From Streptomyces sp. NBC_00569 (GTDB lineage Bacteria > Actinomycetota > Actinomycetes > Streptomycetales > Streptomycetaceae): DNA of 64,000 nt. Position 1 is the first letter of the stretch; every line of letters starts with the position of its first letter. The DNA lies in NCBI RefSeq assembly GCF_036345255.1, contig NZ_CP107783.1:7052001-7116000 (forward strand), read 5' to 3'. The position numbers and the translations under genes were made by a program. Positions 16,324-23,809 of the stretch are shown piece by piece. Under the pieces are notes generated by a model, which ran no database searches, was not told the DNA's origin, and worked only from the letters and a program-made list of their open reading frames with translations.

Positions 16324-17082
16324 ATGGTCACCGGATCACTCCCCAACTCCCGCACCGAACCCGACGGTTCGGCCGTCGTCCGGGTGCTCAGCTACAACAT
16401 CCGCTCGATGCGTGACGACACCGCCGCGCTCGCCCGCGTCATCGCGGCCTGCGCCCCCGACCTGGTCCTGATCCAGGAGGCGCCCCGCTTCTTCCGCTGG
16501 CGCAAGAAGCTCGCCCGGCTCGCGGCCGCCTCGGACCTGGTGATCCTCTCGGGCGGCGCGAGCGCGGCGGGCCCGGCGCTGCTCTGCTCCCTGCGCGCCA
16601 CCGTCGAGCGCACCGAGGACGTCCTGCTGCCCCTCACCCCCGGACTGCACCGGCGCGGCTTCGCGACCGCCGTCGTCCGCTTCGGCGACGCCAGGATCGG
16701 CGTACTGAGCTGCCATCTGAGCCTGCAGAAGGACGAGCGGTACGCGCAGGGCGGGATGCTCCTCGACCGGCTCGCGGCGCTCGGCGTCGAGCACGCCGTC
16801 GCCGGCGGTGACCTCAACGAACGCCCCGGCGGCCGCACGTTCCGGCGCCTCGCCGAGGCTCTCCAGGACGCCTGGGCCACGAAGCCGTGGCTCGGCGAGT
16901 ACACCTCGACACCGGCCGACCCGCGCCAGCGCATCGACGCCATCCTCGCGACACGGGGCGTCGAGGTCCTCGGCTGCGGGGTCCCGGTGGGCATGCCGGG
17001 GGTGAGCGAGGACGACCTGAGGGCGGCCACGGACCATCTGCCGGTCCTGGCCGCCCTCAGGGTTCCCGCCGCGCGGGGGTGA
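16324..17082 (+). CDS. Endonuclease/exonuclease/phosphatase (EEP) family hydrolase
   Basis: A 252-residue DNase I-like fold protein. Motifs in order: SYNI (Asn), LIQEAP (metal-binding Glu), SCHLSLQKDER (His), GGDLNERP (Asp, Asn), RIDAILATRG (Asp) and ATDHLPVLA (Asp-His). The set is complete, so a Mg2+-dependent phosphodiesterase or phosphatase is expected; substrate may be nucleic acid, lipid or a small metabolite. No signal peptide. ATG at 16324 is chosen; a TTG three codons earlier is open. TATCTT at 16311-16316 lies 7 bp before the ATG, suggesting a leaderless transcript restarted after the glkA terminator. Confidence 0.85.
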   Translation: MVTGSLPNSRTEPDGSAVVRVLSYNIRSMRDDTAALARVIAACAPDLVLIQEAPRFFRWRKKLARLAAASDLVILSGGASAAGPALLCSLRATVERTEDVLLPLTPGLHRRGFATAVVRFGDARIGVLSCHLSLQKDERYAQGGMLLDRLAALGVEHAVAGGDLNERPGGRTFRRLAEALQDAWATKPWLGEYTSTPADPRQRIDAILATRGVEVLGCGVPVGMPGVSEDDLRAATDHLPVLAALRVPAARG

Positions 17083-17088
17083 CGCGGG

Positions 17089-17796
17089 TCAGACGACCGC
17101 GCCGCGCCCCGGATCGTCGTCGTCATCGTCGCCCTGCATCCGCATCACGAGCGTGCCGAAGCCGCCGAGGAAGCCGCCGACGCAGACCGTCGTGAGCCAC
17201 CACGTCATCTGCCAGCCGAGCAGCACGGCCAGCAGCATCAGGACCGGGCCGCCGATCACGGCGAGCCAGGCGAACTTGGCGGTGACGTCCGCCTCGGGCA
17301 GCGGCGGGGGCTCCGGGGGCACGAAGTGGCCCTCGTCGTCCGCGTCGCTGTCCGACGGCTCGGCCGGCCGGTGGTCGCGGGGGCCGCCGCCGACGCCGGG
17401 TGCGAAGGAGACCGAGGAGCCGAGCGGCGTCGCCGGCTTGTCGGCCTTGCCCGCGCCGGGCTCCGAGCTCTTCGTCCCCGAGCTGTTCGTCTCGGAGCCG
17501 TCCCCGTCGAATTCGGGCAGGGCCAGGTCCTCGATCGACTTGAACGGCCTGGCGCCCGGCGGATCCGGCGGCTCCTCGCCGTACCCGGCGACGATGGCGG
17601 CCCAGGCGGCGTCCTCGTCCACGGGCTCGCCGGCGTCCCCGGAGGCTGCGGCCGCGTCCGCGCCGGGCTGCTGCTCCTTGCCGAGCTGCGCCGGGCCGCC
17701 GGGCAGCGCCGTGCCCGACGCCGCCGGCTCGGCGGACGCGTCCTCCGGCTCGCGGCTCTCGTCGCCGGCGGGCTCACGTCGGTCCTGCTCAGCCAC
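17089..17796 (-). CDS. Membrane protein with long disordered acidic N-terminus
   Basis: A 235-residue protein. Residues 1-170 are low in complexity and rich in Glu, Asp, Pro and Ala, probably unstructured and cytoplasmic; two adjacent hydrophobic helices follow (WLAVIGGPVLMLLAVLLGW and WWLTTVCVGGFLGGFGTLV), then a six-Asp cluster at the C-terminus. The GTG at 17796 overlaps the end of the alpha/beta hydrolase gene by 8 bp, so the two are translationally coupled. I recognise a conserved Streptomyces protein of unknown function; a role as a membrane anchor or partner for the hydrolase is inference from coupling. Confidence 0.75.
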   Translation of the reverse strand: MAEQDRREPAGDESREPEDASAEPAASGTALPGGPAQLGKEQQPGADAAAASGDAGEPVDEDAAWAAIVAGYGEEPPDPPGARPFKSIEDLALPEFDGDGSETNSSGTKSSEPGAGKADKPATPLGSSVSFAPGVGGGPRDHRPAEPSDSDADDEGHFVPPEPPPLPEADVTAKFAWLAVIGGPVLMLLAVLLGWQMTWWLTTVCVGGFLGGFGTLVMRMQGDDDDDDPGRGAVV

Positions 17797-18586
17797 CGGT
17801 GGCCGTCCCTTCCTTACCGACACTGGGGGCGAGCCGGCCGATGAACGCATAGCTCTCGTCGAAGATCCGGTCCGCATCATGGTCCAACGTCGCGACGTGG
17901 TAGCTCTGTTCCAGCAGGATCTCCTCGACGTCCGTGGACGAGATCCGGCTGAGGACGCGGGCCGAGTCGACGGGCGGCACCACATGGTCCTGGGTGCTGT
18001 GCAGGACCACCAACGGCTGTGTCACCTGCGGCAGTTCACGGTCGACGATACGGAAGAAGTTCCGCAGGGAGTGCGCGGCGTGCAGCGGCACCCGGTCGTA
18101 CCCGATCTCCGACGAGCCCTCCTTCGCGATGTCGCTGGCGATCCCCTTCGTCGAGCGCACGAGATGCCGGGCCACCGGGAGGGCGTGCGCGGCGAGGCCG
18201 TGCACCTTGTTCCCCGGGTTCACCAGGACCAGGCCCGCCACCTCGTCCCCGTGCTTCGCCGCGAGCCGCAGCGCGAGGGCGGCGCCCATCGACAGACCGA
18301 AGACGAAGACCTGGGAGCACCGGTCCAGCAGCTCGCGCAGGGCGCGGTCCACCTCCGCGTACCAGTCCTGCCAGCCGGTGACCTGCATGTCCTCCCAGCG
18401 CGTGCCGTGACCGGGCAGCAGGGGGAGCGACACGGTGAGCCCGCGCTCGGCGAGGTACTCCGCCCAGGGGCGCAGCGACTGCGGGGAACCGGTGAAACCG
18501 TGACAGAGGAGGACGCCGACCTCTCCGCCCTCGTGGCGGTACGGCTCGGCTCCAGGAATGACCGGCACCTTCGGTCTCCTGTTCAT
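17789..18586 (-). CDS. Alpha/beta hydrolase, Est30/monoglyceride lipase-like
   Basis: A 265-residue serine hydrolase: oxyanion region LLCHGFTGSPQSLRPWAEYLAERG, nucleophile Ser in GLSMG, acid in STQDHVVPP, and base His in SYHVATLDHD. The arrangement and short cap match the Geobacillus Est30/carboxylesterase group acting on short-chain esters or monoacylglycerols. No signal peptide. Its stop overlaps the start of the following disordered membrane protein; it is divergent from the PlsC-like acyltransferase, hinting at a common link to lipid turnover. Confidence 0.9.
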   Translation of the reverse strand: MNRRPKVPVIPGAEPYRHEGGEVGVLLCHGFTGSPQSLRPWAEYLAERGLTVSLPLLPGHGTRWEDMQVTGWQDWYAEVDRALRELLDRCSQVFVFGLSMGAALALRLAAKHGDEVAGLVLVNPGNKVHGLAAHALPVARHLVRSTKGIASDIAKEGSSEIGYDRVPLHAAHSLRNFFRIVDRELPQVTQPLVVLHSTQDHVVPPVDSARVLSRISSTDVEEILLEQSYHVATLDHDADRIFDESYAFIGRLAPSVGKEGTATGG

Positions 18587-18718
18587 GAGAGGGGGATCGC
18601 CCAGGACTGCGGGGCTTACTTCACCGTACGCGACCGTGCTGACACCGACCAGGGTCGTCGGGCCTCGGAGCTGCGGCGCGGGTTAAGGTCTCATCCACGG
18701 ACGAAGGAAGGCAGTGGG

Positions 18719-19513
18719 TTGATCTACGGCGCAATGAAGGTGGCCATCGGAGGGCCGCTGAAGCTCGGCTTCAGGCCCTGGGTGGAGGGCCTCGAGAACA
18801 TTCCCGCCGAGGGTCCCGCCATCCTGGCCAGCAACCACCTGTCCTTCTCGGACTCCTTCTTCCTGCCGGCGGTGCTCGACCGCAAGGTCACCTTCATCGC
18901 GAAGGCCGAGTACTTCACGACGCCGGGTGTGAAGGGCAAGCTCACGGCGGCGTTCTTCAAGGGCGTCGGCCAGCTCCCCGTGGACCGCTCCGGTTCGCGC
19001 GGTGCGGGCGAGGCCGCCATCAAGAGCGGCATAGAGGTCCTGGAGCGCGGCGAGCTCTTCGGCATCTACCCGGAGGGCACCCGCTCGCCCGACGGCCGTC
19101 TGTACCGCGGCAAGCCCGGCGGCCTCGCGCGCGTGGCGCTCGCCACCGGCGCGCCCGTCCTCCCGGTCGCGATGATCGACACCGAGAAGATCCAGCCCCC
19201 CGGCAAGGTCCTGCCCAAGCTGATGCGCCCCGGCATCCGCATCGGCAAGCCCCTCGACTTCGGCCGCTACCAGGGCATGGAGCACGACCGGTTCGTGCTG
19301 CGGGCCCTGACCGACGAGGTCATGTACGAAATCATGAAGCTCTCCGGCCAGGAGTACGTCGACATGTACGCGACCGCCGCCAAGCGGCAGATCGCGGACG
19401 CGGCGAAGGCCGAGGCCAAGGCGGAGAAGGAAGCCAGGGCGGAGAGGGAAGCCCTGGCCGAGAAGGAAGCCAAGGAGAACAAGGGCGGCGGCGTGGAACG
19501 GCCGGCCTCCTAG
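18719..19513 (+). CDS. 1-acyl-sn-glycerol-3-phosphate acyltransferase (PlsC-like)
   Basis: A 264-residue LPLAT-family protein: the catalytic NHLSFSD (HX4D) motif near residue 40, GVGQLPVDRSG, and the phosphate-binding YPEGTRSPDG block near residue 118. It probably transfers an acyl chain to lysophosphatidic acid or a related lysolipid or glycolipid at the inner membrane face. Residues 225-264 form a very charged Ala/Lys/Glu helix seen in many Streptomyces copies. The TTG at 18719 fits best: AAGGAAGG lies about 8 bp before it, whereas the ATG at 18734 is too far from it. The upstream GTG at 18714 runs into a stop. Confidence 0.9.
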   Translation: MIYGAMKVAIGGPLKLGFRPWVEGLENIPAEGPAILASNHLSFSDSFFLPAVLDRKVTFIAKAEYFTTPGVKGKLTAAFFKGVGQLPVDRSGSRGAGEAAIKSGIEVLERGELFGIYPEGTRSPDGRLYRGKPGGLARVALATGAPVLPVAMIDTEKIQPPGKVLPKLMRPGIRIGKPLDFGRYQGMEHDRFVLRALTDEVMYEIMKLSGQEYVDMYATAAKRQIADAAKAEAKAEKEARAEREALAEKEAKENKGGGVERPAS

Positions 19514-19570
19514 CCGCGTCGTCGTTCTGGGAGCGGACGTTCCGGGAGCCGCAGTTCGGGGGGTGGGTGC

Positions 19571-20800
19571 GTGGCCAGGCGCGAACGCGTGACGAGGATG
19601 TCCGTCGAGCAGCCGCTGTGGCGCGCGCTGACGGCGTACCGGCTGCTGACGATGCTGTACGCGATCGGCCTGTTCGTCACGGCGCAGGACAGGTTCGATC
19701 GCCCCTGGGTGGCGATCGGCTACTTCGTGGTCCTGGTCGTGTGGACCCTTGCCACGCTGCCGCGTGTCGCGAACGCCGCGAGCTGCACCAAGCGCTTCCT
19801 CACCGCCGACCTGATCGTCGCGCTCGCCGGCATCCTGCTCACGCCGGTCGCCGTCGAGCACAGCCGGATCGTGGCCGGCGGCCCGACCCTGCCGTCGATC
19901 TGGACGGCCGGCGCGGTCCTCGCGTACGCGGTCAAGGGCGGCTGGCGGTGGGCCGCGTTCGCCTCGCTGCTCGTCGGCGTCGCGAACGTGGTGCAGCGCG
20001 GCGCCTTCAGCCGCGACACCCTCCACAACGTCCTGCTCGTGTGCATCGCGTCGATCGCCATCGGCTACGTCGTCGAGGTGGCCCGCGCCTCCGAGCGCAC
20101 CCTCGCCCGGGCCCTGGAGATCGAGGCGGCCACCCGTGAGCGGGAGCGGCTCGCCCGCGACATCCACGACGGCGTGCTCCAGGTCCTCGCCATGGTGCAG
20201 CGCCGCGGCACCGCGCTGGGCGGCGAGGCCGCCGAGCTCGGCAGGATGGCCGGCGAGCAGGAGGTCGCCCTGCGCACCCTGGTCGCCGGTGGTCTCGTGC
20301 CCGCCTCGCGTGCCTGCGAGGACGCCTCGCAGGGTGCGCTCGTGCGGGCCGTGGAAGAGCCGGACGACCTGCCCGGCGCGTCGGCGCCCCGCGATCTGAG
20401 GTCACTGCTCGCGCCGCACGCCGGGGCGCGGGTGAGCTTCGCCGAGCCGGGCGCCCCGGTGTTCCTGCCGCCGGTCGCGGCGAAGGAACTGGCGGCGGCT
20501 GTCAGTGCCGCCCTGGACAATGTGCGCAGGCACGCGGGGGCGGACGCCCGGTCCTGGATCCTCGTCGAGGACGAGCCCGACGCCGTGATCGTGACGGTGC
20601 GGGACGACGGACCCGGCATCCCGGAAGGGCGTCTCGCGCAGGCCGAGGGGGAGGGGCGGCTCGGTGTCGCCCAGTCCATCCGCGGCCGGCTGCGGGACAT
20701 CGGCGGCACGGCCGAGCTGATCTCGGTGCCGGGACAGGGCACCGAGGTCGAACTGAGAGTTCCGAAGGTTTCACGGGGGAAGGCGGGATCGGGAAGATGA
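19571..20800 (+). CDS. Sensor histidine kinase, MacS-like (HisKA_3)
   Basis: A 409-residue membrane kinase. About four to five hydrophobic segments occupy residues 20-165 (DUF5931-type sensor), followed by the dimerisation helix with the phosphorylated His in RERLARDIHDGVLQVL and a HATPase_c domain with N-box NVRRHAG, DDGPGIPEG and a Gly-rich lid. It belongs to the NarL-associated class of kinases and pairs with the LuxR-type regulator whose start overlaps its stop by 4 bp (ATGA). The sensed signal is unknown; the membrane sensor suggests an envelope cue. GTG start, with a GGGGGGTGGG stretch upstream. Confidence 0.9.
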   Translation: MARRERVTRMSVEQPLWRALTAYRLLTMLYAIGLFVTAQDRFDRPWVAIGYFVVLVVWTLATLPRVANAASCTKRFLTADLIVALAGILLTPVAVEHSRIVAGGPTLPSIWTAGAVLAYAVKGGWRWAAFASLLVGVANVVQRGAFSRDTLHNVLLVCIASIAIGYVVEVARASERTLARALEIEAATRERERLARDIHDGVLQVLAMVQRRGTALGGEAAELGRMAGEQEVALRTLVAGGLVPASRACEDASQGALVRAVEEPDDLPGASAPRDLRSLLAPHAGARVSFAEPGAPVFLPPVAAKELAAAVSAALDNVRRHAGADARSWILVEDEPDAVIVTVRDDGPGIPEGRLAQAEGEGRLGVAQSIRGRLRDIGGTAELISVPGQGTEVELRVPKVSRGKAGSGR

Positions 20801-21492
20801 CCGAGCAGCAGCGGGAGGGCGCCGCCGCAGGCGCGATCAGGGTCATGGTGGTCGACGACCACCCGATGTGGCGCGACGCCGTCGCGAGGGACCTCGCCGA
20901 GGCGGGTTTCGACGTGGTGGCCACCGCGGGCGACGGCGAGCAGGCGGTGCGTCGGGCCGGCGCCGCCGCGCCCGACGTCCTCGTACTGGACCTGAACCTG
21001 CCGAAGAAGCCCGGCGTGCAGGTCTGCAAGGAACTCGTCGGCGCCGACCCCGCCCTGCGCGTCCTGGTCCTGTCGGCGAGCGGGGAGCACGCCGACGTCC
21101 TGGAGGCGGTGAAGTCCGGCGCCACCGGTTACCTGCTCAAGTCGGCGTCGACCGAGGAGCTGACCGACGCGGTGCGCCGCACGGCCGCCGGCGACCCCGT
21201 CTTCACCCCGGGGCTCGCGGGCCTCGTCCTCGGCGAGTACCGGCGCCTGGCCTCCGAACCCGCGTCCGCCGCGGGCGCCGGCGAGCCCAAGGCCCCGCAG
21301 CTCACCGAGCGCGAGACCGAGGTCCTGCGCCTGGTCGCCAAGGGCCTGAGCTACAAGCAGATCGCCGAACGGCTCGTCATCTCGCACCGCACCGTGCAGA
21401 ACCACGTGCAGAACACCCTGGGCAAGCTTCAGCTGCACAATCGCGTGGAGCTCGTCCGGTACGCCATCGAGCGCGGCCTCGACGACGCGTAA
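20797..21492 (+). CDS. LuxR/NarL family response regulator, MacR-like
   Basis: A 231-residue two-domain regulator. The receiver has the acidic pair in VVDDHPMWRDAV, phospho-acceptor Asp in VLDLNLPKKPG, and the conserved Lys in LLKSAS. The C-terminal helix-turn-helix reads LTEREVEVL-like (TERETEVLRLVAKGLSYKQ) and ISHRTVQNHVQNTLGKLQ, typical for NarL-type DNA binding. It overlaps the kinase gene by 4 bp, so the two are translated together. MacR in S. coelicolor controls membrane and lipoprotein genes; assigning this pair to that exact system is by resemblance and not certain. Confidence 0.9.
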   Translation: MTEQQREGAAAGAIRVMVVDDHPMWRDAVARDLAEAGFDVVATAGDGEQAVRRAGAAAPDVLVLDLNLPKKPGVQVCKELVGADPALRVLVLSASGEHADVLEAVKSGATGYLLKSASTEELTDAVRRTAAGDPVFTPGLAGLVLGEYRRLASEPASAAGAGEPKAPQLTERETEVLRLVAKGLSYKQIAERLVISHRTVQNHVQNTLGKLQLHNRVELVRYAIERGLDDA

Positions 21493-21641
21493 CCGCTCCG
21501 AGCCTCCTGAAGGATCACCACACAAAGGTCAACTCCCACACTCTTGAACGGAATTCACCCTTCGCGTGCTGCCGAAGTGACGTGGATCACTATTAGCGTG
21601 ACCCGTGTCAGCTCACAGTGCTGTGGCGAAGGGACATTTCC

Positions 21642-22670
21642 ATGCGGGTCGGAGTACTGACCGGAGGCGGCGACTGCCCCGGGCTCAACGCCGTCATCCG
21701 TGGCATCGTCCGCAAGGGCGTGCAGGAGTACGGCTATGACTTCGTCGGCTTCCGGGACGGCTGGCGCGGGCCGCTGGAAGGCGACACCGTACAACTCGAC
21801 ATCCCGGCCGTGCGCGGCATCCTGCCCCGCGGCGGCACCATCCTCGGCTCCTCGCGCACCAACCCCCTCAAGGTCGAGAACGGCATCCGCCGCATCAAGG
21901 AGACCCTCGCCAAGGAGGAGGTCGGGGCGCTCATCGCGATCGGCGGCGAGGACACCCTCGGCGTCGCCGCCCGCCTCACCGACGAGTACGGCGTGCCCGT
22001 CGTCGGCGTACCGAAGACCATCGACAACGACCTGTCCGCCACCGACTACACCTTCGGCTTCGACACGGCCGTCGGCATCGCGACCGAGGCCATCGACCGG
22101 CTGCACACCACCGCCGAGTCCCATATGCGGGTCCTGGTCTGCGAGGTCATGGGCCGCCACGCGGGCTGGATCGCGCTCCACTCGGGACTCGCGGGCGGGG
22201 CCAACGTCATCCTCATCCCTGAGCAGCGCTTCGACGTCGACCAGGTCTGCGCCTGGGTCACCTCTCGTTTCAAGGCCTCGTACGCCCCGATCGTCGTCGT
22301 CGCCGAGGGCGCCATGCCCAAGGACGGGCAGATGGTCCTCAAGGACGGGACGCTCGACTCCTTCGGGCACGTCCGTCTCTCCGGAGTCGGCGAATGGCTG
22401 GCCAAGGAGGTCGAGCGGCGCACGGGCAAGGAGGCCAGAACCACGGTCCTCGGCCACATCCAGCGCGGCGGCACCCCCAGTGCCTTCGACCGCTGGCTCG
22501 CCACCCGCTTCGGGCTGCACGCCATCGAGGCCGTGCGCGACCGCGACTTCGGGAAGATGGTCGCGCTGCGCGGCACGGACATCGTCCGGGTGCCGATCGC
22601 CGAGGCGACCGCCCGGCTGAAGACGGTCGATCCCGCGCTGTACGAGGAGGTCGGGGTCTTCTTCGGCTGA
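21642..22670 (+). CDS. 6-phosphofructokinase with PPi-type signature residues
   Basis: A 342-residue PfkA-family enzyme of the actinobacterial clade. It has GGGDCPGLN at residues 8-16, GGEDTLG with Asp104, PKTIDND with Lys125, and MGRHAGW. In this family Gly at 104 and PGTIDND mark ATP users, while Asp104 plus the Lys mark pyrophosphate users, as in Amycolatopsis methanolica PPi-PFK, which this protein strongly resembles. It phosphorylates fructose 6-phosphate in glycolysis, perhaps reversibly with PPi. ATG at 21642 is supported by GAAGGGA 9 bp upstream. Streptomyces usually has several PFK genes; this one corresponds in place to the copy near glkA. Confidence 0.93.
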   Translation: MRVGVLTGGGDCPGLNAVIRGIVRKGVQEYGYDFVGFRDGWRGPLEGDTVQLDIPAVRGILPRGGTILGSSRTNPLKVENGIRRIKETLAKEEVGALIAIGGEDTLGVAARLTDEYGVPVVGVPKTIDNDLSATDYTFGFDTAVGIATEAIDRLHTTAESHMRVLVCEVMGRHAGWIALHSGLAGGANVILIPEQRFDVDQVCAWVTSRFKASYAPIVVVAEGAMPKDGQMVLKDGTLDSFGHVRLSGVGEWLAKEVERRTGKEARTTVLGHIQRGGTPSAFDRWLATRFGLHAIEAVRDRDFGKMVALRGTDIVRVPIAEATARLKTVDPALYEEVGVFFG

Positions 22671-22804
22671 GGCGCGAGGCCGGGGCGACGCCGGGGGTGG
22701 GGCGGGGCGAGACCCTCCCACTCCCGGGTGTCACGGGGTTGCCCGGCCCGTATATTCGCCGTAACCGGCACACACGACGCGATACGGAAGAAACGGGTGC
22801 AGTC

Positions 22805-23809
22805 GTGGAGATCCTCGCATTCGGCGTGCAGTCCGACGAGAAGCCCCTCATGGAGAAGGCGTTCGCGGGCCATCACGAGGTCCGCTGCCTGGATGTCTTC
22901 CTCAACGAGGACACGGCCCCCATCGCGGCCGGCTACGAGATCATCTCCACCAGCGTCAACGCCACCCTGAACAACCGCGTCCTGCAGACCCTCGCCGCCG
23001 GCGGCACGCATCTGATCGCCCAGCGCTCCACGGGCTTCAACAACATCGACCTCGAGGTCGCCGAGCGCCTCGGCCTGACCGTCGCCCGCGTCTCGTACTA
23101 CTCGCCGTACTCCGTGGCCGAGTTCGCCTGGACCCTCGCGATGGCCGTCAACCGCCGCATCGTCCGTGCCTCCAACCGCACCCGCGACTTCGACTTCAGG
23201 CTCGACGGGCTGATGGGCCGCGACCTGCGCGGCCGCACCGTGGGCGTCCTCGGCACCGGCAAGATCGGCGAGGCGTTCACCCGGATCGCCCACGGCTTCG
23301 GCATGAAGCTCCTCGGCTGGGACATCACCGAGAACCCGGCCTGCGTCGAACTCGGCATGAAATACGTCGACAAGGAGCGCCTCTTCACCGACGCCGACCT
23401 GATCAGCCTGCACGTACCCCTGCTCCCCGCCACGGAGCACCTCGTCGGCAGCGCCGCCCTGCGCACCATGAAGGACGACGCGATCCTGGTGAACTCCAGC
23501 CGCGGCGGCCTCATCGACACCAAGGCGCTCGTCTCCGAGCTGCGCGAGGGCCGCTTCACGGGCGTCGGCCTCGACGTGTACGAGGCCGAGGCCGGGCTCT
23601 TCTTCCTCGACAAGTCGCTCGACGTCGTCGAGGACGACACCCTGGCCCGCCTCGTCACCTTCCCGAACGTCCTGGTCACGTCCCACCAGGCGTACTACAC
23701 CCTGGACGCGGTGAGCCAGATCATCGAGACCACGGTGGCCAACGTCCTCGACTATCAGGCGGGCCGGCGCTCCGAGAACGTCCTCGTGCCCTCCGCACCC
23801 AGGAGCTGA
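22805..23809 (+). CDS. D-2-hydroxyacid dehydrogenase (LdhA-like)
   Basis: A 334-residue NAD-dependent dehydrogenase. The nucleotide-binding GVLGTGKIG is near residue 150; the catalytic set is visible in [24 protein letters not shown] (Arg), GLDVYEAEAGLF (Glu) and the His in VLVTSHQAYYT. It most resembles fermentative D-lactate dehydrogenase LdhA and related 2-ketoacid reductases. GTG start at 22805, preceded by GGAAGAAACGGG. Its last 55 bp overlap the 3' end of the converging trpEG gene in antisense, so both stop codons lie inside the other gene. Confidence 0.92.
   Translation: MEILAFGVQSDEKPLMEKAFAGHHEVRCLDVFLNEDTAPIAAGYEIISTSVNATLNNRVLQTLAAGGTHLIAQRSTGFNNIDLEVAERLGLTVARVSYYSPYSVAEFAWTLAMAVNRRIVRASNRTRDFDFRLDGLMGRDLRGRTVGVLGTGKIGEAFTRIAHGFGMKLLGWDITENPACVELGMKYVDKERLFTDADLISLHVPLLPATEHLVGSAALRTMKDDAILVNSSRGGLIDTKALVSELREGRFTGVGLDVYEAEAGLFFLDKSLDVVEDDTLARLVTFPNVLVTSHQAYYTLDAVSQIIETTVANVLDYQAGRRSENVLVPSAPRS

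Noticed and set aside
21540..21560. Rex-like palindrome TTGAACGGAATTCACC before the phosphofructokinase
   Set aside because: The centre spacing is odd and one arm mismatches; it does not match the TGTGAAC...GTTCACA symmetry well enough.
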